The translations under genes were made by a program, and so were the position numbers. Positions 7,927 to 15,588 of a stretch of DNA of 64,000 nt are shown piece by piece. The DNA comes from JAGWRA01 sp035534615 (GTDB taxonomy: Bacteria > Acidobacteriota > Vicinamibacteria > Vicinamibacterales > CAVVIG01). A model generated the notes under the pieces. It did not search any database and was not told the origin of the DNA. It saw only the letters and a list, made by a program, of their open reading frames with translations. How positions within the stretch are numbered: position 1 is the first letter of the stretch; each line of letters opens with the position of its first letter. The stretch is taken from assembly GCA_035534615.1 (NCBI GenBank), contig DATLRO010000027.1, positions 1-64,000 on the forward strand. Direction: 5' to 3'.

Positions 7927-8657
7927 GGCGATGGCGGCGCGCGTCCGACCGTGGCCACCGGCCGCCGCGCGGGCGGCGCGCGGCGTTTGCGTGCCTGATG
8001 GTCCTGCTCGCCGCCGGCGTCCGGCTGCCGGCGCAGGCCCGCGCCCAGGCGCCGGACCACCACGCGCGGCTCTTCCCGCCGCTGGATCTCGGCCTGCTGG
8101 AAGCGCCCGACCGCGACCTGTGGCAGAAGCCGGAATTCATCATGGACGAGCTCGGCATCGCCGACGGCTCCGTGGTGGCCGACATCGGCGCCGGCGGCGG
8201 CTGGTTCACCATGTACCTCGCCCGCCGCGTCGGTCCGAACGGCCTGGTCTACGCGGAGGACATCCAGCGCCAGATGATCGAGGTGATCGACCGCCGCGTC
8301 ACGCAGGAAGGGCTTCACAACGTGCAGACGATTCTGGGGACGCCCGACGATCCCCGCCTGCCGGACGGCGCGCTGGACGCGGTGCTCATCGTCGACGCGT
8401 ACCACGAGATCGAGAATCCGGTCGCGCTGCTGCGCCACGTGGCGCGCGCGCTCAAGCCGCAGGGACGCGTCGGCATCGTCGACTTCACGGCCGGCGGCGG
8501 CGGACCCGGGCCGGCGGCCAACGACCGGGTCGCCCCGGCCACCATCATCCGGACCGCCGCAGAGGCCGGGCTCGGTCTCCTGAAACAGGAGAGCGTGCCG
8601 CCGTACGAGTTCCTGATCGTCCTGGAACGGCGGAGCGCGAACGTGACGCCGCGGTGA
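7923..8657 (+). CDS. Exported class I SAM methyltransferase-like protein
   Basis: 244 residues. The N-terminus has an Arg-rich stretch followed by a hydrophobic segment (AAFACLMVLLAAGV) and an AQARAQA end, which reads as a signal peptide. The mature part has a clear SAM-binding domain: VVADIGAGGGWFTMYLARRV, YAEDIQRQMIEVI, LDAVLIVDAYHEI and LKPQGRVGIVDF. It is translationally coupled to the aspartase-like gene. A SAM enzyme outside the cytoplasm would lack its cofactor, so either the segment is an uncleaved anchor or the fold has another job. Substrate unknown. Confidence 0.78.
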   Translation: MRRWRRASDRGHRPPRGRRAAFACLMVLLAAGVRLPAQARAQAPDHHARLFPPLDLGLLEAPDRDLWQKPEFIMDELGIADGSVVADIGAGGGWFTMYLARRVGPNGLVYAEDIQRQMIEVIDRRVTQEGLHNVQTILGTPDDPRLPDGALDAVLIVDAYHEIENPVALLRHVARALKPQGRVGIVDFTAGGGGPGPAANDRVAPATIIRTAAEAGLGLLKQESVPPYEFLIVLERRSANVTPR

Positions 8658-8754
8658 AAGCCCCCGCGGACAGGACGAGCCGCGACGCGGGCGGAACGGC
8701 GGCGGCGCCGCGGTGTCGCGGGCCGATCGCCGCACGGGACGGGAATCCCAGCCG

Positions 8755-9552
8755 ATGCCGATCGCACTGACCATTGCCGGCAGCGACCCGACCGGCGGCG
8801 CCGGCCTCCAGGCCGACCTCAAGACCTTCGCGGCGCACGGCGTCTACGGCCTCGCCGTCGTCACCGCCGTCACCGTCCAGAACACGCTCGGCGTCGATGA
8901 CGCGTTCGCCGTCACGGCCGACCGGGTGACGGCGCAGGTCGAGGCGCTGGCGGGCGACTTCGCGATCGACGCCGTGAAGATCGGCATGCTGGCCAACGGG
9001 GCGATCGTCGAGGCCGTGGCCGCGCTGATCGCCACGCTCGATCCTCCCAACGTCGTGCTCGACCCGGTGCTGGCCTCGGCGGGCGGGCGGCCGCTGCTCG
9101 ACGCCGACGGCATCCTGACGATGGTGCGCGAACTGCTCCCCCGCACGCTCGTCGTCACGCCGAACGTCCCGGAGGCCGAGACGCTCGCCTCCGTGCGCAT
9201 CCGATCGGTGGACGACATGAAGACCGCGGCCGAACGGATCCACCGCCTCGGCGCGCGTGCGGTCGTCATCAAGGGCGGGCACCTGCCGGGAGCGCGCCTC
9301 GTCAATGTGCTGTTCGACGGCCGCCGGGCGATCGAGATCGCCGGCCCGCGGGTCGACGGGTCGGCCCACGGCACCGGATGCGCGTTCTCCGCCGCGCTCG
9401 CCGCCGGCCTGGCGCACGGCCGGGCTCTGGCGGAGGCCGTGGAGGCCGCCGGGCACTATGTGGCCGGCGCGCTCCGGCACCGCCTCCCCCTCGGCCACGG
9501 CGCCCCGCTCCTGGACCACTTCTGGCAGACCCGGGAGCGGGAGATCCTGTGA
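8755..9552 (+). CDS. thiD: Hydroxymethylpyrimidine/phosphomethylpyrimidine kinase
   Basis: 265 residues of the ribokinase superfamily. ThiD phosphorylates HMP and HMP-P on the way to thiamine. Family signs are ALTIAGSDPTGGAGLQADLKTF at the N-terminus, AVKIGML, VVLDPVLASAGG, VTPNVPEAETL, VVIKGGH and the anion-hole/catalytic DGSAHGTGCAFSAALAA near the C-terminus. The frame opens 14 codons earlier, but the ATG at 8755 gives the standard MPIALTIAGSD start. No other thiamine genes lie nearby. The moaE gene follows after 49 bases and has its own -10-like box. Confidence 0.93.
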   Translation: MPIALTIAGSDPTGGAGLQADLKTFAAHGVYGLAVVTAVTVQNTLGVDDAFAVTADRVTAQVEALAGDFAIDAVKIGMLANGAIVEAVAALIATLDPPNVVLDPVLASAGGRPLLDADGILTMVRELLPRTLVVTPNVPEAETLASVRIRSVDDMKTAAERIHRLGARAVVIKGGHLPGARLVNVLFDGRRAIEIAGPRVDGSAHGTGCAFSAALAAGLAHGRALAEAVEAAGHYVAGALRHRLPLGHGAPLLDHFWQTREREIL

Positions 9553-9588
9553 TCCCACCGGATTCCCGCCCGCGGTGACCCCGCTTGT

Positions 9589-9594
9589 TATACT
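9589..9594 (+). promoter_or_regulatory. Candidate -10 box for leaderless moaE
   Basis: TATACT in an otherwise GC-rich gap ends seven bases before the moaE ATG. Transcription would start at the initiation codon. The -35 region is weak. Confidence 0.45.
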
Positions 9595-9601
9595 GGCAGG
9601 G

Positions 9602-10096
9602 ATGCCGGTTGCTCTCCTGGCCGTCGGTGCCGACGCAATCGACGTCGGGGCGCTCGCTGCGGCGCTGACCGGCGCGGCGCCGGGGTCCGGGCCGTCGGAC
9701 GGCGCCCTCGTCACGTTCCTCGGAGTCGTGCGCGACCACAACCAGGGGCGGCGGGTCGAGCATCTGGAATACGAGGCGTACGAGCCGCTGGCGCTCAGGG
9801 TGTTCGAGCGGATTGTCACCGAGGCGGCCGGCCGCTGGCCGTCGGCGCGCCTGGCGCTGCACCACCGCGTCGGCCGCCTGGCGATCGGCGAGACGAGCGT
9901 GGCGGTCGTGGCCGCGTCGCCGCACCGGGCCGAGGCCTTTGCGGCCTGCCGCTACGGGATCGAGCGCCTCAAGCAGATCGCGCCGATCTGGAAGCGTGAA
10001 TTCTTCGAGGGGGGCGACGTCTGGATCGAGGGCGCAGTCGCCGACCCGGATGACGAGACCGCCCGCGAGGAAGCCTACCGCCGCGCATGCGCGTGA
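9602..10096 (+). CDS. moaE: Molybdopterin synthase catalytic subunit MoaE
   Basis: 164 residues. MoaE is the large subunit of molybdopterin synthase, which inserts two sulfurs into precursor Z. Recognised by GALVTFLGVVRDHNQGRRVEHLEYEAYEPLA, LALHHRVGRLAIGETSVAV, SPHRAEAFAACRYGIERLKQIAPIWKREFFEGGDVWI, including the active-site lysines near KQIAPIWKRE. The start ATG at 9602 follows a -10-like box by seven bases. The 3' end overlaps moaD by ten bases, so the two subunits are translationally coupled. Confidence 0.93.
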   Translation: MPVALLAVGADAIDVGALAAALTGAAPGSGPSDGALVTFLGVVRDHNQGRRVEHLEYEAYEPLALRVFERIVTEAAGRWPSARLALHHRVGRLAIGETSVAVVAASPHRAEAFAACRYGIERLKQIAPIWKREFFEGGDVWIEGAVADPDDETAREEAYRRACA

Positions 10097-10332
10097 CCGT
10101 GCGGCTCTTCGCCCGTCTGCGTGACCTGGCCGGCGCCGCGGAACTGATCCGGGACGTGCCGCCCGGCTCGACCGTCGGCCGCGTCTGGACCGACCTGGCC
10201 GGGGAGTTTCCGGCGCTGGCGCCGTACGGCCGGTCGGTGTCGGCGGCGGTCAACGCGGACTACACCCGGATGGATCGGGCGGTGGCGGACGGCGACGAGG
10301 TGGCGTTCCTGCCGCCGGTCTCCGGCGGCTGA
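10087..10332 (+). CDS. moaD: Molybdopterin synthase sulfur carrier subunit MoaD
   Basis: 81 residues with the beta-grasp ubiquitin-like fold of MoaD. It starts MRVTVRLFARLRDLAG and ends VAFLPPVSGG; the C-terminal Gly-Gly is the site that becomes a thiocarboxylate and feeds sulfur to MoaE. The gene overlaps the end of moaE. The short length and terminal GG together make the call firm. A GC-rich palindrome follows before prfA. Confidence 0.93.
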   Translation: MRVTVRLFARLRDLAGAAELIRDVPPGSTVGRVWTDLAGEFPALAPYGRSVSAAVNADYTRMDRAVADGDEVAFLPPVSGG

Positions 10333-10347
10333 CGCCCGGCGACGAGG

Positions 10348-10368
10348 CGCGCGCCGGCCCGGCGCGCG
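10348..10368. repeat. Perfect 10-bp palindrome just before prfA
   Basis: CGCGCGCCGG at 10348-10357 is the exact reverse complement of 10359-10368, with one base between. It ends five bases before the prfA start. It is either the moaD terminator without a T-run or a structure that affects prfA translation. Confidence 0.5.
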
Positions 10369-10373
10369 GATGA

Positions 10374-11456
10374 ATGAGTATGTTCGACAAGCTGACCACG
10401 GTCGAGGCGCGGTACGACGAGCTCCTGCAGCGGCTCGGCAGCGCCGAGGTGCAGGCCGAACCGGCCGAGTACCGCCGGCAGGCCAAGGCGCTCGCCGAGA
10501 TCGAGCCGATCGTCGAGAAGTTCCGCGAGTACAAGACGGTGGTGACGGAGATCGCCCAGGCGGAGGAGATCGCGCGGCAGGCCACCGATCCGGACCTGCG
10601 CGAGCTGGCTCACGAGGAACTGCGGTCGCTCGAGACCCGCCGCGATCAGCTGCTCGCCGACGTCAGGCTCCTGCTCGTGCCGAAGGATCCCAACGACGAG
10701 AAGAACGTCGTGCTCGAGATCCGGGCCGGCACGGGGGGCGACGAGGCGGCGCTGTTCGCCGCCGAGCTGTTCCGGATGTACAGCAAGTTCGCGGAGCGCC
10801 AGGGCTGGCGGCTGGAGGTGCTCTCGTCGAACGAGACGGGCGTGGGCGGCCTCAAGGAAGCGATCGCCACGATCGAAGGGCAGAAGGTGTACAGCCGGCT
10901 GAAGTACGAGAGCGGCGTGCATCGCGTGCAGCGCGTGCCGGCGACCGAGGCGAGCGGCCGGATCCACACGTCGACCGCCACGGTGGCGGTGCTGCCGGAA
11001 GCCGAAGAGGTCGACATCCAGATCAACGAGAAGGATCTCCGGGTCGACACCTTCTGCTCCAGCGGCCCGGGCGGCCAGAGCGTGAACACCACCTATTCGG
11101 CGGTCCGGATCACCCATTTGCCGACCGGCATGGTCGTGTCGCAGCAGGACGAGAAGTCGCAGATCAAGAACCGGTCGAAGGCGATGAAGGTGCTCCGGTC
11201 CCGGCTCTACGAAATGGAGCTGCGCAAGCAGCAGGAGGCAATCGCCAAGGACCGGCGCAGCCAGGTCGGCACCGGCGAGCGCTCCGAGAAGATCCGCACG
11301 TACAACTTTCCCCAGAGCCGGATCACCGACCACCGGATCAACTTCACGACGCACCGGCTCGTCGAGGTGCTGAACGGCGACCTGTCGGAGCTGCTCGACC
11401 AGCTGCTGAGCCACGACCAGTCCGAGAAGCTCAAGGACGCGACCGCCGTCAGCTGA
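10374..11456 (+). CDS. prfA: Peptide chain release factor 1
   Basis: 360 residues, the usual RF1 size. RF1 recognises UAA and UAG stop codons and triggers peptide release. The stop-codon-reading tripeptide is PAT (in RVPATEASGRIHTSTATVAV), as in RF1 rather than SPF of RF2, and the catalytic GGQ lies in SSGPGGQSVNTTYSAVRI. The N-terminal helical domain is complete. The start could be either of two nearby in-frame ATGs (10374 or 10380); neither has a good Shine-Dalgarno. It is followed by prmC, which methylates the GGQ glutamine, a common pairing. Confidence 0.96.
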   Translation: MSMFDKLTTVEARYDELLQRLGSAEVQAEPAEYRRQAKALAEIEPIVEKFREYKTVVTEIAQAEEIARQATDPDLRELAHEELRSLETRRDQLLADVRLLLVPKDPNDEKNVVLEIRAGTGGDEAALFAAELFRMYSKFAERQGWRLEVLSSNETGVGGLKEAIATIEGQKVYSRLKYESGVHRVQRVPATEASGRIHTSTATVAVLPEAEEVDIQINEKDLRVDTFCSSGPGGQSVNTTYSAVRITHLPTGMVVSQQDEKSQIKNRSKAMKVLRSRLYEMELRKQQEAIAKDRRSQVGTGERSEKIRTYNFPQSRITDHRINFTTHRLVEVLNGDLSELLDQLLSHDQSEKLKDATAVS

Positions 11457-11482
11457 GCCGCGCGGCGGCTCCGCGCCGGCCC

Positions 11483-12367
11483 ATGCCCGCCATGACGCTG
11501 CACGACCAGATCGCCCGGGCGCGGGATCGCCTCGTCCGGGCCGGCGTGAGCGCGCGCGAGGCCGACCTCGACGCGCGCCTGCTCGCCCGCCACGTGCTCG
11601 GCTGGGACACCGCCCGCCTGCTCACCGGCCTGCGCGACGCGCCGCCGCCCGGCTTCGCCGCGCCGTTCGACGCGGCTGTGACCAGGCGCGAGCGGCACGA
11701 GCCGGTCGCCTATATCACCGGCGTGCGCGAGTTCTGGGGCCTGCCGTTCGACGTGTCGGCCGACGTACTCGTCCCGCGGCCGGAAACCGAGCTGATCGTC
11801 GAAGAGGCGGTGACGGCGCTGCGCGAGTCGGGCGTCTGGGCCTCCCCGGGCCGGCCGATCATCGTCGATGTCGGCACCGGCAGCGGCTGCCTCGCCGTCG
11901 CCCTCGCGCGCGAATGCCCGTCCGCCCGGGTCGTCGCCACCGACATCTCGGCGGCGGCCCTGCGCGTGGCGCGCCGCAACGCCCTGCGGTTCGAGACCGC
12001 CGCCCGGACGCGGTTCGTGCGGACCCACCTGCTGTCGGGGCTCGGCGCGGCCGCCGATCTCATCGTGTCCAATCCGCCGTACGTCCCGACCGCCGACGCC
12101 GCGACCCTGCCGCCCGACGTCCGCACGCACGAGCCGCCCGTCGCGCTGTTCGCCGGCCCCGACGGCCTGAGCCTGATCCGGGAGCTGCTCGATCAGGCGG
12201 CGGATCACCTGCGGCCGGGCGGCTGGCTCATCTTCGAGTTCGGCTTCGGCCAGGCGGACGCCGTGCAGGAGTTGATCTCGGCCCGCGGCCGCTGCACAAT
12301 CACCAGGATCCGGAGCGACCTGCAGGGCATCCCGCGCACGGCGGTCGTGCGCCGGCTCGACCGCTGA
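11483..12367 (+). CDS. prmC: Release factor glutamine methyltransferase
   Basis: 294 residues. PrmC methylates the glutamine of the GGQ motif in release factors. It has an N-terminal helical domain, then EPVAYITGVREFWGLPFDVSADVLVPRPETE, the SAM motif VDVGTGSGCLAVALA, and the catalytic NPPYVP, the hallmark of N5-glutamine methyltransferases. The start ATG at 11483 gives MPAMTLHDQI; an ATG three codons later is equally possible. It lies 26 bases after prfA and is clearly in one unit with it. Confidence 0.94.
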   Translation: MPAMTLHDQIARARDRLVRAGVSAREADLDARLLARHVLGWDTARLLTGLRDAPPPGFAAPFDAAVTRRERHEPVAYITGVREFWGLPFDVSADVLVPRPETELIVEEAVTALRESGVWASPGRPIIVDVGTGSGCLAVALARECPSARVVATDISAAALRVARRNALRFETAARTRFVRTHLLSGLGAAADLIVSNPPYVPTADAATLPPDVRTHEPPVALFAGPDGLSLIRELLDQAADHLRPGGWLIFEFGFGQADAVQELISARGRCTITRIRSDLQGIPRTAVVRRLDR

Positions 12368-12393
12368 CGCGTCCGGAATGCGGACCCCCGACC

Positions 12394-12738
12394 ATGGCTG
12401 ACTGTCTGTTCTGCCGGATCATCGCGCGCGAGATTCCCGGCGCGATCGTCTACGAGGACGAGCGCGTCGTCGCGTTCCGGGACGTCAATCCGCAGGCGCC
12501 CGTCCACATCCTGGTCGTGCCGCGCCGGCACGTCGCCTCGCTCAACGAACTGACCGGCAGCGACGACGGGCTGATCGGCGAGATGGTCAGGCGGGCGGCG
12601 GCGATTGCCGCCGGCGAGGGGATGGCCGAGCGCGGGTACCGGACGGTTTTCAACTGCAACCGGGACGGCGGCCAGACCGTCTTCCACGTCCACCTGCACC
12701 TGCTCGGCGGCCGCGCCATGACGTGGCCTCCCGGCTGA
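12394..12738 (+). CDS. HIT-family nucleotide-binding protein (HinT-like)
   Basis: 114 residues. Begins MADCLFCRIIAREIPGAIVYEDERVVAFRD and carries the histidine triad HVHLHLL near the C-terminus, with PVHILVVPRRHVASL in between. HIT proteins of this type hydrolyse purine phosphoramidates such as aminoacyl-adenylate-like compounds. Cytoplasmic and small. The ATG is 27 bases after prmC. The gene ends convergently, five bases from the end of the GNAT gene. Confidence 0.92.
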   Translation: MADCLFCRIIAREIPGAIVYEDERVVAFRDVNPQAPVHILVVPRRHVASLNELTGSDDGLIGEMVRRAAAIAAGEGMAERGYRTVFNCNRDGGQTVFHVHLHLLGGRAMTWPPG

Positions 12739-12742
12739 TCCG

Positions 12743-13567
12743 TCAGGCGTCTTTTCTCGCGAGCAGGTAGGCGCCGCGCCCCTGCGGCCGGTCGAGCAGG
12801 AAGTCGACCGCGCGGTAGCCGGCCGCGAAGTAATGCCGGAAGATCCCGCGGGCCGCCATCCGCCAGGCCCGGGCGAGGTCCGGCTCGGCCGCCAGCATCC
12901 CGGTGAACCCGACCGGAATCTCCACCAGCAGCCGCCGATCGGTGCGCGTCAGATCGGCGCCGTCCGGCGCGAGCCAGCGCCCGGCCGGGCGCGTCCGGTT
13001 GACCAGCGGCGCGTCGGCCACCTCGGCCGACCGCACGAGCGGCCCCGTCCCCTCCAGGCGGCGCTCGACGTGCGGCCGCCGGATCCACCATTCCGCGACG
13101 AACCGGTCGGTCGGCATCCGGCCATGCAGCGGACTGGTCGATTCGCCGTAGATGTTCTCCTCGTACTCCTCGACGACGACGCCGAGCCTGTGGAAGTTCA
13201 GATGGGCGTTGGCGGCCTGCAGGGGATCGTAGGTCCACTCGATCAGATCCAGGCCCATCGCCAGCGCCCGGCGCCGCTGCTCGAGCTTCAGCAGCCGGCC
13301 GAGCCCGGCGCTCCGGTGGCTGTCCGCGACGCCGAGCATGTGCGACCACTGCGTCGGCCGGCCGTCCTTCAGACCGGCCAGCGAATAGACGAAGCCGACC
13401 ATCCGGCCGGCATCGAACGCGCCGATCAGGATGCCGCCGCGCCTGACGGTCACCGCCAGGATCGCGAGCGGCACGGCGTCGTCGCCGGCGGCGAAGGCCC
13501 AGACCTCGTGTTCGAGCGCCACCACGGCGCGGAAGTCGTCGAGCGTGGTCAGGTCGCGCAGTTCCAT
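12743..13567 (-). CDS. GNAT-family acetyltransferase
   Basis: 274 residues. The N-terminal half is a GNAT domain: MELRDLTTLDDFRAVVALEHEVW, GGILIGAFDAGRMVGFVYSL, HMLGVADSHRSAGLGRLLKLEQRRRALAMG (acetyl-CoA loop) and LIEWTYDPLQAANAHLNFHRLG. The C-terminal third is not an ordinary GNAT part and includes a stretch rich in Arg and Pro. The architecture resembles the group of predicted GNAT enzymes called COG3375. Acceptor unknown. It is the last gene of a minus-strand run with two M16 peptidases and a HAD phosphatase. Confidence 0.78.
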   Translation of the reverse strand: MELRDLTTLDDFRAVVALEHEVWAFAAGDDAVPLAILAVTVRRGGILIGAFDAGRMVGFVYSLAGLKDGRPTQWSHMLGVADSHRSAGLGRLLKLEQRRRALAMGLDLIEWTYDPLQAANAHLNFHRLGVVVEEYEENIYGESTSPLHGRMPTDRFVAEWWIRRPHVERRLEGTGPLVRSAEVADAPLVNRTRPAGRWLAPDGADLTRTDRRLLVEIPVGFTGMLAAEPDLARAWRMAARGIFRHYFAAGYRAVDFLLDRPQGRGAYLLARKDA

Positions 13568-13583
13568 CGGTGTCCCGCGGCCG

Positions 13584-14291
13584 TCAGAGCAGGGCCGGCA
13601 GCCCGGCGAGCGAGTCGATCACGGCGATGCCCTGGCGGCGCAGCGCCTCTTCCGTCTCGTCCGGCGGAATCCGCCGGTCGCGTCCGCGGCGGACGAGCAC
13701 GGCCCGCATGCCGGCCCGCCGCGCTCCTTCGATGTCGTGCGGCAGGCTGTCGCCGACCATCACCGCGGCGCTGGCCGGCACGTCGACCTGCCGGAGCGCC
13801 GCCTCGAAGATGCTCGGGTGCGGCTTCATGTACCCGTGCTCGGACGAGGACACGGCGGCCGCGATCAGGCCGTCCAGGGCGAAGTGGGCGGCGAACGACG
13901 CGAGCGATCGCTGGGCGTTCGAGATGAGCCCCAGCCGGATGCCGTCGGCGGCCAGCTGCCGCAGCGTCGGCTCGACGTCCGGGTACAGCGAGAAATGGCG
14001 GTACGACGACCACTCGTCGTAGATCTCCCTCGCGCAGGCGTCCAGGCGCGGGCCGCGCCCGCCCATGCCCTCGATGATCCGGCGCGTGTAGCGGATGAAG
14101 AACTGCGGGTCGTAGACCTGCCCGTCCAGGTCGTCGAGCAGCGGCGCGGCGTCGCCGACGGCGGCGTCGAAGCGGGCCGGGTCGACCGTCAGGCCGTGAC
14201 GCGCGCAGAAGTCGCGGTAGCCCCCGCCCTGAAACGCCGGACCGGGATGAATGAGCGTGAAGTCGACGTCGAAGAAGACCGCGCTCGTCAC
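13584..14291 (-). CDS. HAD-family hydrolase
   Basis: 235 residues. Nucleophile motif FFDVDFTL, where the usual DxDGT glycine is replaced by Phe; motif II at LISNAQ; lysine KPHPSIFEAAL; motif IV VGDSLPHDIEGARRAGM. The cap is helical (subclass I). It probably removes phosphate from a small molecule; the substrate is not known. The start is a GTG one base after the stop of the upstream M16 gene, so translation is coupled. Confidence 0.85.
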   Translation of the reverse strand: MTSAVFFDVDFTLIHPGPAFQGGGYRDFCARHGLTVDPARFDAAVGDAAPLLDDLDGQVYDPQFFIRYTRRIIEGMGGRGPRLDACAREIYDEWSSYRHFSLYPDVEPTLRQLAADGIRLGLISNAQRSLASFAAHFALDGLIAAAVSSSEHGYMKPHPSIFEAALRQVDVPASAAVMVGDSLPHDIEGARRAGMRAVLVRRGRDRRIPPDETEEALRRQGIAVIDSLAGLPALL

Positions 14292-14292
14292 G

Positions 14293-15588
14293 TCACGCCT
14301 GCGGCACGGCGTCCGGGCCGTCCTCGTACGGGCCGGCGATGACCACGGCGGCCCGGTCGACGCGCAGCATCCGGCGGGCCGCCCCGTTCACCTGGTCGAG
14401 GGTGACCGCCCGCAGCCGTTCCGGCACCCGGAGGTCGTAATCCAGGCCGAGGTCGAAGTATTCGACCATCTGCAGGAACGCCGCGATGCCGGCGTTGGTT
14501 TCCAGCGTCCGCGGCATCGAGCCGATGAGATACTGCTTCGATTCTCCCAGCTCCTTCGCCGTGACGCCGTCGGCCGCCATCGCCGCCATTTCGCGGTCGA
14601 TCGAGGCCAGGGCCCGGTCGACGTTCGCCGGGTTCACGCCGGCTCGGACCAGCAGCGGGCCGGCGATGGCGTTCGGGTCGAACGTGCTGGAGACGTAGTA
14701 GGCCATCCCCTGCCGCTCGCGGATGCTCTCGCCGAGCCGGCCGCCGAGCGCGTACTGCCCGAGCACGTTGTTCATGATCCAGCAGGCGTCGTAGGCCGGA
14801 TCGGCCCGGGCGATCGTCGTGAAGCCGTAGGCGATGTCGACCTGCGCCTTGTTCATCATCGGCAGGACCACCCGGCGGCGCCCGGTCGCGGGGACCGGCG
14901 CGGCCAGGACCGGCGCCGGCGCCGGCGCGGCCGTCCAGTCCGAGAAGACGCGGGCCGCCGCGTCGGTCGCCCGGGCCGCCGCCACATCGCCGACGATCGC
15001 CAGCGCGGTCCGGGCCGGAGCGAACCAGGCCCGGTGGAACGCCGACAGGTGCGCTGAGGCGATCGCGGTGACCGACGCGATCGTCCCTTTGGCCGGCCGC
15101 CCGTACGGATGATCGTCCCCGTAGAGCAGCGCCATCAGACGCTCGACCGCCGCCACGGCCGGATTGTCCTGGTCCTGGCGGATGGCCGTGATGATCTCCC
15201 CCCGGCGCGTGTCGACCTCGCGGTCGGGAAACGTCGGCGCCGTCGCCATCTCGCCGATCAGGCCGAGCACCGCGTCGAAGTCCTCCGCCAGGCAGGTGCA
15301 CGCCATCGTCAGCAGGTGCCGGGTGACGTGGACCGCCAGCGCGATGCCCCGGCCGTCGAGCTGGCCGGCGATCTCGTCCGCCGTGTGCTGCGCCGTGCCG
15401 CGATCGATCGTGCGCGACACGAACAGCGCGGTGCCGAGCGCATCCGCCGGATCGCACACCGACCCGGCCCGGACGGCGAGGTTGATCGTGACCGCCGGCG
15501 TGGTCCCGTTTTCCTTCGCGATGACCACCAGGCCGTTGGAGAGCACGGAGCGGCTGGGCGCCAGCCCGGCCGCGGTGACGCCGCTCAT
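14293..15588 (-). CDS. M16 peptidase family, inactive-type subunit
   Basis: 431 residues with the two-lobed M16 fold: SNGLVVIAKENGTTPAVTINLAVRAGSV near the start and the C-terminal lobe with GRLGESIRERQGMAYYVSSTF. The zinc motif HxxEH is missing; the equivalent region reads TALFVSRTIDRGT. In bacterial and mitochondrial M16 heterodimers (such as the processing peptidase) one subunit is catalytic and the other shapes the chamber. This one would be the non-catalytic partner of the upstream gene, with which it overlaps by four bases (ATGA). A GGAGGG precedes the start. No signal peptide is visible. Confidence 0.88.
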   Translation of the reverse strand: MSGVTAAGLAPSRSVLSNGLVVIAKENGTTPAVTINLAVRAGSVCDPADALGTALFVSRTIDRGTAQHTADEIAGQLDGRGIALAVHVTRHLLTMACTCLAEDFDAVLGLIGEMATAPTFPDREVDTRRGEIITAIRQDQDNPAVAAVERLMALLYGDDHPYGRPAKGTIASVTAIASAHLSAFHRAWFAPARTALAIVGDVAAARATDAAARVFSDWTAAPAPAPVLAAPVPATGRRRVVLPMMNKAQVDIAYGFTTIARADPAYDACWIMNNVLGQYALGGRLGESIRERQGMAYYVSSTFDPNAIAGPLLVRAGVNPANVDRALASIDREMAAMAADGVTAKELGESKQYLIGSMPRTLETNAGIAAFLQMVEYFDLGLDYDLRVPERLRAVTLDQVNGAARRMLRVDRAAVVIAGPYEDGPDAVPQA

